Both the position numbers and the translations under genes were made by a program. The notes beneath the pieces were generated by a model. It worked only from the letters and a program-made list of their open reading frames with translations. It was not told the DNA's origin and made no database searches. This document shows positions 16,231 to 25,861 of a DNA stretch of 64,000 bases, in pieces. Numbering within the stretch: position 1 is the stretch's first letter; the number at the start of each line of letters is the position of its first letter. This stretch comes from Flagellimonas myxillae (GTDB taxonomy: Bacteria > Bacteroidota > Bacteroidia > Flavobacteriales > Flavobacteriaceae): NCBI RefSeq assembly GCF_023502235.1, contig NZ_JAMFLY010000001.1:496001-560000 (forward strand). Reading direction: 5' to 3'.

Positions 16231-17712
16231 CTACGGAAGCCCACCGGAGTTTCTTTCGTATTTAAAATTGAATGTATCGGAATAGGTGTGTTCCTGTTCC
16301 ATAATATCCTCAATTTGCTTCACAATTTCGGGATTGTCGGTAGCAAGATTATGCATTTCTGCCTCGTCCGATGAGAGGTTGTAGAGTTCAATAGCTGCAT
16401 TCGGATTTTCGGCCATATTGTAACGAACCCCTTTCCATTTTCCAAGGCGAACAGCTTGCCTTCCCCCAAGTTCATGGAATTCCCAGTACAGATGATCATG
16501 CTTAGGTTGTTCATTGCCCAAAAGCTCGGGAAGAAACGAAATGCCATCAATATTACCTGGGGTTTCCATTTGGGCAAGGTCACAGACCGTGGGCAAAAAG
16601 TCCCAGAAAGCAGAAATATGGTCCGATGTGGTGCCTGCCTTGATCTGGTTTGGCCAATAAGCGATCATGGGAACCCGAATCCCTCCTTCGTATAAATCTC
16701 TTTTGTAACCTTTTAGATTAGCATTGCTATCGAAAAAATCAGGGTCGGCACCGCCTTCCTTGTGTGGACCATTATCCGAAGTGAAAATGATGATAGTGTT
16801 GTCGGCTATACCCAAGGCTTCCACCTTGGCTCGGATTTCACCCACTTGATCGTCCAACAACGAGATCATGGCCGCAAAGGCTGTATGCGGTTCTTTTTGC
16901 GAACCATACCCTCCATTTTTATAAAATGGGCCATCGTCGACTCCAGTAAACGCTTCTTCAGGGCTAAATTGACTTCGGTGCATTTTCATATAGGTTTCGG
17001 GTGCAGCCAACTCTGCGTGGGGTATAATGGATGGGTAGTACATGAAAAAAGTACTGTCCTTATTGGTCTCAATAAAGTCCAATGCCCTCTCATGAATCAC
17101 ATCTGGTCCATAGGTATTGGTTTCCTTTTCTTTATTACCATCCAATACTAGCTTTTCTTGATTGTGCCAGAGGTGGTAGGGGTAATAATTATGACCTACG
17201 CGCTGGCAGTTATATCCAAAGAAATCATCAAATCCTTGGTTGTTGGGATCTCCTTCTGAGCCTGGATAGCCCAATCCCCATTTGCCATAGGCCCCGGTAA
17301 CATATCCATTTTTCTTTAAAAGTTCCGCAACGGTAACCACGGTGGAAGCCATGGGATGCTGCCCTTCAGGTTTTACTTCGCGGTTGCCACGAATAAAGGT
17401 GTGCCCGGTATGCAGACCTGTCATTAATGCAGAACGTGAGGGGGCGCAAACGGTAGATCCTGAGTAATGCTGGGTAAAGAGCATCCCGTCCTGTGCAAGT
17501 TTGTCAATATTGGGCGTACTGAACTTTTGCTGGCCAGTCAGGCTAAGGTCACCATAGCCCAAATCATCCGCCAAAATATAGATGATGTTCGGTTTTTTAG
17601 CCACCTCTGGGGCAGGCTCTTTTTTGGTTGACTCCTTGCATCCTAACAGCAGGGCAAACAGCGTAAATAAGCAAAGTGGGTTTGTAAATATGGATAGCTT
17701 TGGTCGTAACAT
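16231..17712 (-). CDS. Type I sulfatase (arylsulfatase-like), lipoprotein
   Basis: Hydrolyses sulfate esters, most likely on a carbohydrate. The sulfatase core starts with PNIIYILADDLGYGD (metal-binding aspartates), and the active site CAPSR (C89) carries the cysteine that is matured to formylglycine. Further motifs are the KWGLG lysine region and TSDNGPHKEGG. A lipobox ending in GC at residue 25 marks it as a lipoprotein, so it acts in the periplasm or on the surface. I start it at 17712 (MLRPKLSIF); an earlier in-frame start at 17787 would put 25 residues ahead of the signal peptide. It lies about 15 kb from the other sulfatases in this window, with no carbohydrate genes next to it. The formylglycine-generating enzyme is not in the window. 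Confidence 0.9.
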   Translation of the reverse strand: MLRPKLSIFTNPLCLFTLFALLLGCKESTKKEPAPEVAKKPNIIYILADDLGYGDLSLTGQQKFSTPNIDKLAQDGMLFTQHYSGSTVCAPSRSALMTGLHTGHTFIRGNREVKPEGQHPMASTVVTVAELLKKNGYVTGAYGKWGLGYPGSEGDPNNQGFDDFFGYNCQRVGHNYYPYHLWHNQEKLVLDGNKEKETNTYGPDVIHERALDFIETNKDSTFFMYYPSIIPHAELAAPETYMKMHRSQFSPEEAFTGVDDGPFYKNGGYGSQKEPHTAFAAMISLLDDQVGEIRAKVEALGIADNTIIIFTSDNGPHKEGGADPDFFDSNANLKGYKRDLYEGGIRVPMIAYWPNQIKAGTTSDHISAFWDFLPTVCDLAQMETPGNIDGISFLPELLGNEQPKHDHLYWEFHELGGRQAVRLGKWKGVRYNMAENPNAAIELYNLSSDEAEMHNLATDNPEIVKQIEDIMEQEHTYSDTFNFKYERNSGGLP

Positions 17713-17839
17713 GTTTGGTGTTATTTGGTTGGAATTCGAAGTTATGGAATTATGGCACAAGATGACATCCGAACTGACAATTATCATGCTTTTCCACAGG
17801 GATTCAGACTAATTTCATAGTCGATTAAAATCAAATATC

Positions 17840-18259
17840 ATGAAAAAGAGAGTGCCTGTTTCCGAGATAATGACCCGAGATTTGGTGACTGTAACCACCA
17901 ATGATAATCTTGTAAGTGCTGAAGAACTTTTTAAAAAATACCGAATTCGGCACATCCCCGTGGTTTCTGGAAGAGAGATTGTGGGAATGCTGAGTTATAC
18001 CGATTTGCTGCGGATCAGTTTTGCCGATGCTGTGGACGAGCATGAGGAAAGTGTGGACACCATGGTCTACAACATGTTCACCATTTCGCAAGTTATGGCA
18101 AGGGATGTGGTGAGCGTAAGCTCGCAGACCACCATAAAGGAGGTAGCCCAGTTTCTGGCTTCAAAAGAATTCCATGCTTTACCCGTAGTGGACGATGGTA
18201 AATTGGTAGGTATTGTGACCACCACCGACTTGATCAACTATCTGTTGGATCTGTATTAA
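17840..18259 (+). CDS. CBS-domain pair protein
   Basis: A 139-residue cytoplasmic protein made of two CBS motifs in tandem (about 7-62 and 80-139), which form a Bateman module that senses adenosine nucleotides. The recognisable parts are VSEIMTRDLVTV, RIRHIPVVSGREIVGMLSYTDLLR, VMARDVVSV and HALPVVDDGKLVGIVTTTDLI. There is no attached enzyme or transporter domain, so it is a stand-alone sensor or partner of an unknown protein. It is the only plus-strand gene between two minus-strand genes. Confidence 0.88.
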   Translation: MKKRVPVSEIMTRDLVTVTTNDNLVSAEELFKKYRIRHIPVVSGREIVGMLSYTDLLRISFADAVDEHEESVDTMVYNMFTISQVMARDVVSVSSQTTIKEVAQFLASKEFHALPVVDDGKLVGIVTTTDLINYLLDLY

Positions 18260-18271
18260 CGTGGCATAGGC

Positions 18272-20332
18272 CTATTCCTCCTCGTTACTGGATTCTTGGT
18301 CGGCTTCCTCTGCTTCCTTGTTGCGGTTATTTTTAAGGATGTTCAGTTTTTTCAGTTTGGCCTGCCAAGTTTCCAAAGCAGCTTTGTGCTGGTCAATGTT
18401 TTTGATAACATCCTTTACCAGGGGATTGTCTTCCGAAGCGTTGGAGAAGAATTGCAGGTTGTTTTCCAACTGCCTGATTTCTGCCTTGCTTTCGTCTATT
18501 TTTCTTCGGATAAAGGTGCGCTCATTGTTAATGGCCCTATCATCATCGGATTTGGCCAATTCTTGCATCTTGTTACCATACCGAAGTAATTCAGACTCAT
18601 GCTTGTTTACTCCCAATTTCCTGAACAACGCATCAACAATTTTATTGAACTTACCGTTGATGTGCTTTTTGTTATAAGGTATGCGGCCATAGGACTTCCA
18701 TTCTGCAATAAATTCCTTTAGGGTCTTAAGGTCTTTCTCATTGTCTCCAGTGAGTTGGAAGGCCTTGAGTCGGTCCAAGCACTCGTTTTTCTTGTTGTAG
18801 TTCTCGTATTCTTCTTTCTGGGACTCGTTTTTCTCTGCATGCAAACGGTTAAAATAGTGGTTGCAGGCATCCTTGAACTCATTCCAGATTTTATCCGAAT
18901 ATTTTCTGGGTACGTGCCCTATTTTTTTCCACTCACTTTGAATGCGTTTCATTTCAGGAGTGGCCATGTCCCTGTCTTCACTGTCTTTCAAAGCCAATGC
19001 CAAACCTAAAAGTGCCCTTTTCTTTTCAAGATTTTCCAGTTGATCCTTTTTCTGGCTCTTATAAAAGGCATTTTTATTTCGGTTGAAGGTTCTGACCGAT
19101 TCCTTGAAAGCACTCCATGTCTGTTCGTTTACCTTTTGGGGAACCTTTCCTGCTTTAAAGAAGGATTCCCGCAGCGCCTCTACTTCTTTGATTTGTTGTT
19201 GAAGAGCCCTATGGTTGTGGGTAACATTATTGGCAATTTCCGTGATTGAAGCTATTATTTCCTGCTTCTTTTCCAAGTTCTTTTCATAGACTTTTTCCAA
19301 CTCATGGAAATGCTCTTGCCTGCGATGGTGCATGGCTTTGGTTGCATTGCTAAAGCGCTCCCAAACTTCTTCACGCTGTTCCTTGGCCACTGGACCAATG
19401 TCTTCCTTCCAGATTTTGTGGAGGGTCTGGAGCTCCCTAAATGCCTTGCCCAGGTCAGGTTCGTTGACCAAAGCCTCTGCACGTTCCACGAGTTTTTGCT
19501 TTTCTTCCAGATTGTGTTTAAAATCCAGGTCCCGCAATTCACGGTTAAGGTGCAAAAAGTCATAGAAGATTTCCATGTGGTGGTGGTAGGTGCGCCACAC
19601 ATCGTTATAACTGTTTCTTGGAACAGGTCCGGCATTACGCCAGTTCTCCTGTAGTTCCTTGAAGTTTTTGTAGGTGGTATTGATATCCTCCTCTACGTTC
19701 ACAAGGCTTTTGAGTTCTTCGATGATCTCCAATCTGCGTTGAAGATTGTTTTTTAAGGACTGTTCTAGCTGTTTGTAGTACTGGTCCCTTTTTTCGCGGT
19801 ATTCGGAGAACACCTCGTTAAACTGCCTTTTGGCCACGGAGTTGTACCGGAAGTCGATTTCATTGCCGCCATTGGCCACAAATTCTTCCTTTTTGTGCTC
19901 TATAAACTCTTGGAATTTTTGGTCGAACTCATATTTGATAGAGCTCACATGCTTGTTAATGGCCTGGACCTTTTCATTTTTTACTAGGCGTTGCAGTTCG
20001 CCCACCAAGTTTTCCATGGACATGGAATGGTAGTCCAAAAAGGGGATATGATGTCGCTTTTCATTCTCCACATCTTCAGCATCTTCAGCGTTCGACTCTT
20101 CAATTTCCTCGATGGCCTTATCGCCTGAACCATCATCGGAGGAGGCTTCGGTATCAGCCTCACTTTCGGATGCAGTTTCAACTGCCTCCTTTTCTTTTTC
20201 TTCTTGTACTGGGGTATCGGATGTGCTTGGCTCAGAATTGGGGGCTTCCGCTATCGTTGTCTTTTCAATATCCGTACTTTGCTCAGTACCACCACCTTCA
20301 GTTTCCTGAAGTTCTTGTTCGTTATCCTGCAT
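18272..20332 (-). CDS. DUF349 repeat protein
   Basis: A 686-residue protein. The first 90 residues are acidic and low in complexity (E, T, S rich). The rest is built of about seven helical DUF349 repeats of roughly 75 residues, each with a W-K/R-G/P core of the type WRNAGPVPRNSYNDVW, WKKIGHVPRKYSDKIW or WKSYGRIPYNKKHI. It is predicted to be a long cytoplasmic helical or coiled-coil rod. The family is widespread in Bacteroidota; I know of no proven role. The C-terminus is again acidic. It is transcribed alone, convergent with the CBS gene. A TACTTTTG box on the minus strand at 20407-20400 is a possible -7 element. Confidence 0.85.
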   Translation of the reverse strand: MQDNEQELQETEGGGTEQSTDIEKTTIAEAPNSEPSTSDTPVQEEKEKEAVETASESEADTEASSDDGSGDKAIEEIEESNAEDAEDVENEKRHHIPFLDYHSMSMENLVGELQRLVKNEKVQAINKHVSSIKYEFDQKFQEFIEHKKEEFVANGGNEIDFRYNSVAKRQFNEVFSEYREKRDQYYKQLEQSLKNNLQRRLEIIEELKSLVNVEEDINTTYKNFKELQENWRNAGPVPRNSYNDVWRTYHHHMEIFYDFLHLNRELRDLDFKHNLEEKQKLVERAEALVNEPDLGKAFRELQTLHKIWKEDIGPVAKEQREEVWERFSNATKAMHHRRQEHFHELEKVYEKNLEKKQEIIASITEIANNVTHNHRALQQQIKEVEALRESFFKAGKVPQKVNEQTWSAFKESVRTFNRNKNAFYKSQKKDQLENLEKKRALLGLALALKDSEDRDMATPEMKRIQSEWKKIGHVPRKYSDKIWNEFKDACNHYFNRLHAEKNESQKEEYENYNKKNECLDRLKAFQLTGDNEKDLKTLKEFIAEWKSYGRIPYNKKHINGKFNKIVDALFRKLGVNKHESELLRYGNKMQELAKSDDDRAINNERTFIRRKIDESKAEIRQLENNLQFFSNASEDNPLVKDVIKNIDQHKAALETWQAKLKKLNILKNNRNKEAEEADQESSNEEE

Positions 20333-20473
20333 TCGTAGTTTGTTTACCTTTTGGATTGATGATAATTATAGCCAAGTTAACAACTATATTACCCAATAAC
20401 AAAAGTAGTGATTCTTCTTTTGATCAGGTTTTTTGCCTTCTGAGAGCAGAAAAGGTGTAAGTGGATGGGCGAT

Positions 20474-21226
20474 TTAGAGGGTATTCCAAATTTCCCATGC
20501 TTTTTCCGCTTGGAATTCCAACATTTTTTGCCCGTTGCAAATGGTTGCCCCTTGTGCTTCACCTGCAGCTAAAAATGCCGTTTTGGGCGGATTATAAATC
20601 AGGTCGAACAACAGATGTTTTTCGGTGAGATGTGTATAAGGAATATCGGGTTTTTCGGTGATGTTGGGATACGTCCCTAGTGGGGAGCAATTTACAATTA
20701 CCGTGTGGTCGGCGATAACTTCTGCATCCAATTCGTCATAGGTCAATTGCCCCTCCTTTTTGCTTCGCGATACATAGCAATGGGCAATACCAAGTTCATC
20801 CAAAACAAATTTTATGGCTTTGGAGGCACCTCCGGTTCCCAAGATCAAGGCTTTGATATGGTGTGGCTTTAGCAATGGTTCCAAGGATTGTTGAAAGCCG
20901 TAAAAGTCCGTGTTATAGCCTTTCAGGCCCTCCTTGGAGAATTTAATCGTATTCACCGCGCCAATGGTCGCGGCTTTTTCGTCCATGTCCGAAAGAAAAG
21001 GAATCACCTGTTCTTTGTAGGGTATGGTCACATTCATACCTCTTAATTTGTTTTGGGCGACCAAGGCTTCAAAATCGGAAATATCGGGAATATCAAAATT
21101 CTCATAGCTATGGTCATCCAATCCCAAATCTTGAAATTTCTGTGTGAAGTATCCCTGGGAAAATGAATAGCTAATATTTCTACCTAGTAGCCCGAACCTT
21201 TTTTCTTTCCTTTCTATTTTTTCCAT
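20474..21226 (-). CDS. aroE: Shikimate dehydrogenase
   Basis: Reduces 3-dehydroshikimate to shikimate with NADPH in the chorismate pathway. The 250 residues show the substrate-binding ISYSFS (SxS motif), the catalytic lysine in NVTIPYKEQ, the catalytic aspartate in GYNTDFYGF, the dinucleotide loop LGTGGASKA and the NCSPLGTYPN loop. Length is at the short end of the family, as usual in Bacteroidota. The only ATG (21224-21226) lies 47 bases inside the end of the DUF368 gene, adding about nine charged residues (EKIERKEKR) before the conserved FGLLG. A shorter translation from a non-ATG codon is possible. It is the last gene of the TPR-DUF368-DUF368-aroE block. Confidence 0.92.
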   Translation of the reverse strand: MEKIERKEKRFGLLGRNISYSFSQGYFTQKFQDLGLDDHSYENFDIPDISDFEALVAQNKLRGMNVTIPYKEQVIPFLSDMDEKAATIGAVNTIKFSKEGLKGYNTDFYGFQQSLEPLLKPHHIKALILGTGGASKAIKFVLDELGIAHCYVSRSKKEGQLTYDELDAEVIADHTVIVNCSPLGTYPNITEKPDIPYTHLTEKHLLFDLIYNPPKTAFLAAGEAQGATICNGQKMLEFQAEKAWEIWNTL

Positions 21227-22217
21227 ACCAATCCAACAGTAATAAAACGAAAATTCCTAGAATAACAAATACCACGGCCCACCATGTCTCCATTTCCGAA
21301 ATATTTGGAAAATAGCGTTCGTAATTGTGCACCACCTTATCCCCATTAGTATCAAGCAGGGGATTTCCAAGCGCATCCATTTTGTACATGGTTCGCTTCC
21401 AGGGCCATAAAACACCAAGTGAACCGGTTATAAAACCCAGAATCATGGCGGTGGACATTTTTTTGTAATGCTTCAGCACATAGCTCAACAAATGGGAAAA
21501 GGTAACCAAGCCTGTGGCGGATCCCAAGGTAAAGACAGCCAAGATTTTTAGGGTCTGCATCCGTTTTGGGTTGTCCATAAAACCAAAATCACCCACAAAA
21601 ATTTCAGAAAGGGTGTCGTATAGTGCATTAACGGAATCCACTAATAATAGCACATAGTTCCCAAGCAGAATAAGGATAAAGGAGCCGGAAAGTCCCGGGA
21701 GGGTCATCCCAGAAACACTAATGATCCCACAGAAGAAAATGAAAATCAAGTTGTCGTTTTCGGTGGCCGGACTTAAAAAACTGATGGATATTCCCACTAT
21801 CAATCCAATAAGCCCGCATGAAATGGTACGCTGGTTCCAATGATTAAAATCCTTGCCGATATAATAGATAGAGCCAAGAATCATCCCAAAAAAACCGGCC
21901 CAGACATAGAGTTCCTTTTGCTCCAGGAAATAATCCAGCACCCTAGAAATACTAAAATAGCTGACCAGCATTCCAAAAATTAATAAGAGCAAAAATTGTC
22001 CGTTTGTATAGCGATAAAAACTCTTGAAACGTCCGTTGAAAAGGAGTTTAAATGCTTTGCCGTTAATTTTTTGAAGGGAATAAATAAACTCCTCATAGAA
22101 GCCTCCCACAAAGGCAACGATACCGCCCGAGACACCTGGAACCTTGTTGGCCGCACCCATGCATAGGCCTTTTATGACCAAAAAGAAATTGTCAAGAAAT
22201 GTTCTTGGCTGATGCAT
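21180..22217 (-). CDS. DUF368 family undecaprenyl-phosphate transporter homologue (copy 2)
   Basis: A polytopic membrane protein of about 345 residues with eight or more membrane segments. The DUF368 signature GLCMGAANKVPGVSGGIVAFVGGFYEE is near the N-terminus, repeated in inverted form as ISVSGMTLPGLSGSFILILLGNY mid-protein. DUF368 proteins (PopT) have been shown elsewhere to return undecaprenyl phosphate to the inner leaflet for peptidoglycan and LPS synthesis. The ATG at 22215-22217 (MHQPRTFLDN) is chosen; a TTG two codons earlier is also open. It is the second of two adjacent, diverged copies, 17 bases apart, and its end overlaps aroE by 47 bases. Confidence 0.87.
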   Translation of the reverse strand: MHQPRTFLDNFFLVIKGLCMGAANKVPGVSGGIVAFVGGFYEEFIYSLQKINGKAFKLLFNGRFKSFYRYTNGQFLLLLIFGMLVSYFSISRVLDYFLEQKELYVWAGFFGMILGSIYYIGKDFNHWNQRTISCGLIGLIVGISISFLSPATENDNLIFIFFCGIISVSGMTLPGLSGSFILILLGNYVLLLVDSVNALYDTLSEIFVGDFGFMDNPKRMQTLKILAVFTLGSATGLVTFSHLLSYVLKHYKKMSTAMILGFITGSLGVLWPWKRTMYKMDALGNPLLDTNGDKVVHNYERYFPNISEMETWWAVVFVILGIFVLLLLDWYGKNRKERKKVRATR

Positions 22218-22234
22218 TAACAATGAAGTTTATC

Positions 22235-23152
22235 CTATTTCTTGGAAGCTGTTCTTTCCAGGATAAAAATAAGCGAAAAACCTACAATAGCTAGGACAAT
22301 GGCGAGGAATAACTGGTTGTCCCCTTCAAAGGCTGAGGGCCAAACATTTACATCGTCCACAACAACGGTTTTGTCACCAAAGGTCTTGGTCTCCAAAACT
22401 TTTTTCCAAGGCCATATTTGAATTATTGAACCAATAATCAAACCCGTAAGAACGGCAAATGTTGGGAACTTGTACTTGCGTAAAAGCCACTTTAGAACTT
22501 TAGAAAAACTCAATAGTCCTATAACTGCACCAGAAACGAATACCAATAACTTTTTAAAATCCAATTCCGCGATGGCTGTGCTTAGGGTGCTATAGGCGCC
22601 CAATAAAATCAATATTAGGGTGCCAGATATACCGGGCAAAATCATGGCACAAATAGCTACCGCAGCGCATATAAAGAAATATAGCGAACTATCGTTGACC
22701 TCCGCACCAGGCAAAGTGGTCAGATAGTACCCAATGCCAACTCCCAAAATAAGAAATACAATATTGGTTACGGTCCATTTTGGAATTTGCTTTCCTATAT
22801 ACCAAATACTGGCGATAATCAGTCCTAGGAAAAACGATTTAATCAGAATTGGGTGGTATTCTAAAAGATACTTGGCCATTTTCATGAACGAAACGTAACT
22901 GATCAAAACCCCAGCCCCAAGCGCTAATACGAAGTTGCCATTGGCATCTCTCCAAAAATCCTTAAACCTGCCTTGGAATAATTTTTTAAATAAGCTTAGA
23001 TCAACGTTGGCAATTGTTTGGACAAGCTCTTCGTAAATGCCTGAAACCAATGCTATGGTTCCACCTGAAATTCCGGGAACCGCATCGGCGGCTCCCATGG
23101 CCATTCCCTTTAATGTGATCAACACATAATCGATTAATCTGCGTGCTTTCAT
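22235..23152 (-). CDS. DUF368 family undecaprenyl-phosphate transporter homologue (copy 1)
   Basis: About 305 residues with the same plan as its neighbour: an N-terminal motif (KGMAMGAADAVPGISGGTIALVSGIYEELV) and a matching central motif (ICAMILPGISGTLILILLGAY), flanked by several membrane segments. The GxSGG and PGxSG loops are the core of the DUF368/PopT fold that transports undecaprenyl phosphate. I start it at the ATG at 23150-23152 (MKARRLIDYVLITLKG). The earlier in-frame ATG at 23212 would overlap the TPR gene by 32 bases and add a basic stretch. The gap from the TPR stop is then 28 bases, so it is likely in the same transcript. Confidence 0.87.
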   Translation of the reverse strand: MKARRLIDYVLITLKGMAMGAADAVPGISGGTIALVSGIYEELVQTIANVDLSLFKKLFQGRFKDFWRDANGNFVLALGAGVLISYVSFMKMAKYLLEYHPILIKSFFLGLIIASIWYIGKQIPKWTVTNIVFLILGVGIGYYLTTLPGAEVNDSSLYFFICAAVAICAMILPGISGTLILILLGAYSTLSTAIAELDFKKLLVFVSGAVIGLLSFSKVLKWLLRKYKFPTFAVLTGLIIGSIIQIWPWKKVLETKTFGDKTVVVDDVNVWPSAFEGDNQLFLAIVLAIVGFSLIFILERTASKK

Positions 23153-23180
23153 AAAATGATAGGCGTAGGAAAATCCTATT

Positions 23181-24581
23181 TTAGGTAGATGTCTTTTTAA
23201 TTTCGGAAACAAGGTTTCTCAGCCAAGCCACTTTTTGGAATTCAGGGAATTCCTCTTCGAAAAAAGGGAGCTTTTCTATATCCATGTGCATGGCTTGGGC
23301 CAGTTTTTTCTTGGCGTTCAGTACTTCATCATTTTTGAGATAAACACCTGCCAATTTATAGACCAGCTGGGCATTTTCGGGATAAAACTCCAAACCTTGC
23401 ACCAGCACTTGGATGGACGAGCTATAGTCTCCGATGGTTCTTAAAACATTGGCCCAATTTAACCAAGTGTCCAATTCGTAATTTCCAAGGTCTACCGCTT
23501 GTTTGTACGCGAAATCGGCTTCGTCGAAATTACCGAGGGCCAAATAGATTTTGGCAGATTTTTTCCAGTAAATCGGGTTTTCACCATCAATGTTTATGGC
23601 CTTATTGATGTAATACAAAGCCCGCTCGTAGTTTTCAAGTTTGAAATGAAAATCGGTAATCGCCAACCATCCCTTGTCCAATAAGGGATCCTCGTGAACG
23701 GTATTGTAATAGTAATACTTGGCCAAATCGTTGTTGCCCAATTTTTCGTGGCAGCGCCCTATACGCAAATAGGCGTGCGATGTTGGGTCTTCTATGGAAA
23801 TGGTGATTTCGTAGTTCTCAATGGCTTCGTTATACTTGCCCAGTTTCTCCAAAACCTTTGCTTTTTCAAAATAGGCACCGATAAAGGAATCGTCCGAAAT
23901 AATGGCAAAATCGAATGAGGTGATCGCCTCGGCATACATTTCTTTGCTGAAATAGATTTTCCCTAGTTGGTGCCACGCCACTTCGCAATACGGATTTCGC
24001 TCCAGATATTGGTTAAGGAACAATATGGCACCATCAAAATCTTCCAGAAACTCATAGCAGTATACCACGTTGTACAAGGATGCGTAATCGGAATCATCAA
24101 ACTCCACGCATTTTATAAAGCTTCGCTTGGCCTTTTCATAGTCGTCCATAAAAAGGTACTCCATGCCAAGGAGTGAATGGATATCAAAACTTTCCTCTGT
24201 TAAATGAAGGGCCTCCAACAGCAGGTTAACCGCCGCTTGGTGATTGTCTTGTTTGGATTGAATATTGGCCCGTTGGATGTAGATTTCCTCGTTATGGGCA
24301 TCTATGGTCTGAAGTTCATCCAACAAACGCTCCGCAACCTCATATTTATCCTCAAAGACCAAAACCTCGACACGAAGCAACTTCAGCTCCAAGGAATTGG
24401 GATGCTGTTCCAAACCAATCTGGATAGCCTTTTTTCCCAAGGAGATTTTGCCGTTGTTCAAGTAATGGTGAATGATTTCCTCGAAGTCCTCCGCATCAAA
24501 AAAATACACATCATCGGTCTTGAGCATCGACTCAAATTTGCTGATGGATTTTTCCGGAAATTCGTTAGAATCTAACGCCAT
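23181..24581 (-). CDS. Tetratricopeptide (TPR) repeat protein
   Basis: A 466-residue protein with no signal peptide or membrane segment, made of about eleven TPR units from about residue 50 to 440. These can be followed by their A/Y-rich helices (EYLFMDDYEKAKRSFIKC, IYFSKEMYAEAITSFDFA, IYLALGNFDEADFAYKQA). It is a scaffold for protein contacts; partner unknown. The start is MALDSNEFPEKSISKF at 24579-24581. It heads the block TPR-DUF368-DUF368-aroE. The family is common next to DUF368 genes in Flavobacteriaceae, which suggests an envelope-related role (inference). Confidence 0.88.
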   Translation of the reverse strand: MALDSNEFPEKSISKFESMLKTDDVYFFDAEDFEEIIHHYLNNGKISLGKKAIQIGLEQHPNSLELKLLRVEVLVFEDKYEVAERLLDELQTIDAHNEEIYIQRANIQSKQDNHQAAVNLLLEALHLTEESFDIHSLLGMEYLFMDDYEKAKRSFIKCVEFDDSDYASLYNVVYCYEFLEDFDGAILFLNQYLERNPYCEVAWHQLGKIYFSKEMYAEAITSFDFAIISDDSFIGAYFEKAKVLEKLGKYNEAIENYEITISIEDPTSHAYLRIGRCHEKLGNNDLAKYYYYNTVHEDPLLDKGWLAITDFHFKLENYERALYYINKAINIDGENPIYWKKSAKIYLALGNFDEADFAYKQAVDLGNYELDTWLNWANVLRTIGDYSSSIQVLVQGLEFYPENAQLVYKLAGVYLKNDEVLNAKKKLAQAMHMDIEKLPFFEEEFPEFQKVAWLRNLVSEIKKTST

Positions 24582-24667
24582 AGTAAGGTGTTTGGTTTAA
24601 CTATGGACTTAAAATTAGCCCTTTGGAGCTATCAAAAAGTCCCATTTTTGGGGATGTTATCAACAAA

Positions 24668-25861
24668 TTAGTTAACAGCAGTAGGCTTAAAAGTGTTTAA
24701 AATGCTAATGATTTGGTCACATCCTTCCTTAATTTCCTGCTCGGAAATTGTCAGCGGCGGTGATATTCTGACCGCTTTTGGCTCAAAGAGCAACCAAAAT
24801 AAAATCAATCCTTTTTTGGCCGCGGTCAGTATGAGATAATCAGCAATTTTTTTGTTTTCAAGCAACAGGGCCAACATAAGGCCCTTCCCTCGTATTTCTT
24901 TAATCAAAGGATGTACCAAACAGGACCGTAAGAGTTTTTCTTTTGCCAGGGTTTGCTCAATAAGTTGACTTTCAGTGATTTCCTTGAGGGTTGCCAGGCT
25001 GGCAGCTGCAATGACGGGATTTCCGCCAAAAGTGGTGATATGCCCCAATTTTGGGCTTTGTTGCAGGGCATCCATTATGGTTTTGGAGGAAACAAATGCC
25101 CCTACCGGTAGTCCTGAAGCCATTCCTTTGCCGATTACCAGAATATCGGGAACGCAATTAAAATGCTCAAAGGCGAACAACTTACCGGTGCGGCCAAACC
25201 CAGGTTGGATCTCATCCAAGATCAATAAGGCCCCCACCTCGTTACAGCGTTTTCGAACCTTGGCCAAATAATCGTTTTGAGGCATGATGAAACCAGCACC
25301 TCCTTGGATGGTTTCCAAGATTACCCCAGCAGTTTTTTCGGTAATATTTTCCAGTGCTTTTTCATTATTGAATGGGATAAAGGAGACATCAGGGATCAAA
25401 GGCCTAAATGCACTCTTCCGTTCTTCGTATCCCATGAGGCTAAGGCTGCCCATGGTGTTGCCGTGATAGCCTTTGTCGGCAGCAATCAATTGGGTTCTCC
25501 CCGTGTACCTTCGGGCTAATTTTATGGCTCCTTCCATGGCTTCGGTCCCAGAGTTTACCAAATAGGTGGTCTCGAGCTGTTTTGGCAAATGTGAGGCCAG
25601 TAGCTTGGCATACGCAACTGTGGGTTGTTGTACATATTCGCCATAGACCATCACATGCATATATTGTTCCGCTTGTTGTCGCACAGCTTGGACCACGCGA
25701 GGATGACAGTGTCCCAAACTACAGGCAGAAACCCCTGCTACAAAATCCAAATGCGCTTTCCCTTGGGCATCATAAATATAACTGCCCTTGGCATGGGAAA
25801 TCTGGAGCCCAAGTGGATGAGGTGTGGTCTGTGCCTGATATTTGAAAAAGTCTTCTTTCAA
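24668..25861 (-). CDS. Class III (acetylornithine-type) aminotransferase
   Basis: A PLP-dependent omega-aminotransferase of about 397 residues. It shows the aspartate contact in LLILDEIQPGFGRTG (about 212-226), the PLP lysine K245 in IGKGMASGLP, NSGTEAMEGAIKLAR (about 103-117) and an N-terminal DFVAGVSACSLGHCHP. It is closest in pattern to acetylornithine/ornithine/4-aminobutyrate enzymes, but substrate cannot be chosen from sequence and no arginine or ornithine gene is nearby. The first codon is TTG at 25859-25861, right after an in-frame stop, and it sits in the last part of a 7-base tandem repeat. The alternative would be an internal start, which would cut the conserved N-terminus. Confidence 0.88.
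   Translation of the reverse strand: MKEDFFKYQAQTTPHPLGLQISHAKGSYIYDAQGKAHLDFVAGVSACSLGHCHPRVVQAVRQQAEQYMHVMVYGEYVQQPTVAYAKLLASHLPKQLETTYLVNSGTEAMEGAIKLARRYTGRTQLIAADKGYHGNTMGSLSLMGYEERKSAFRPLIPDVSFIPFNNEKALENITEKTAGVILETIQGGAGFIMPQNDYLAKVRKRCNEVGALLILDEIQPGFGRTGKLFAFEHFNCVPDILVIGKGMASGLPVGAFVSSKTIMDALQQSPKLGHITTFGGNPVIAAASLATLKEITESQLIEQTLAKEKLLRSCLVHPLIKEIRGKGLMLALLLENKKIADYLILTAAKKGLILFWLLFEPKAVRISPPLTISEQEIKEGCDQIISILNTFKPTAVN

Noticed and set aside
16231..17787. An upstream start for the sulfatase at 17787
   Set aside because: It would add 25 residues ahead of the lipoprotein signal; the ATG at 17712 fits better.
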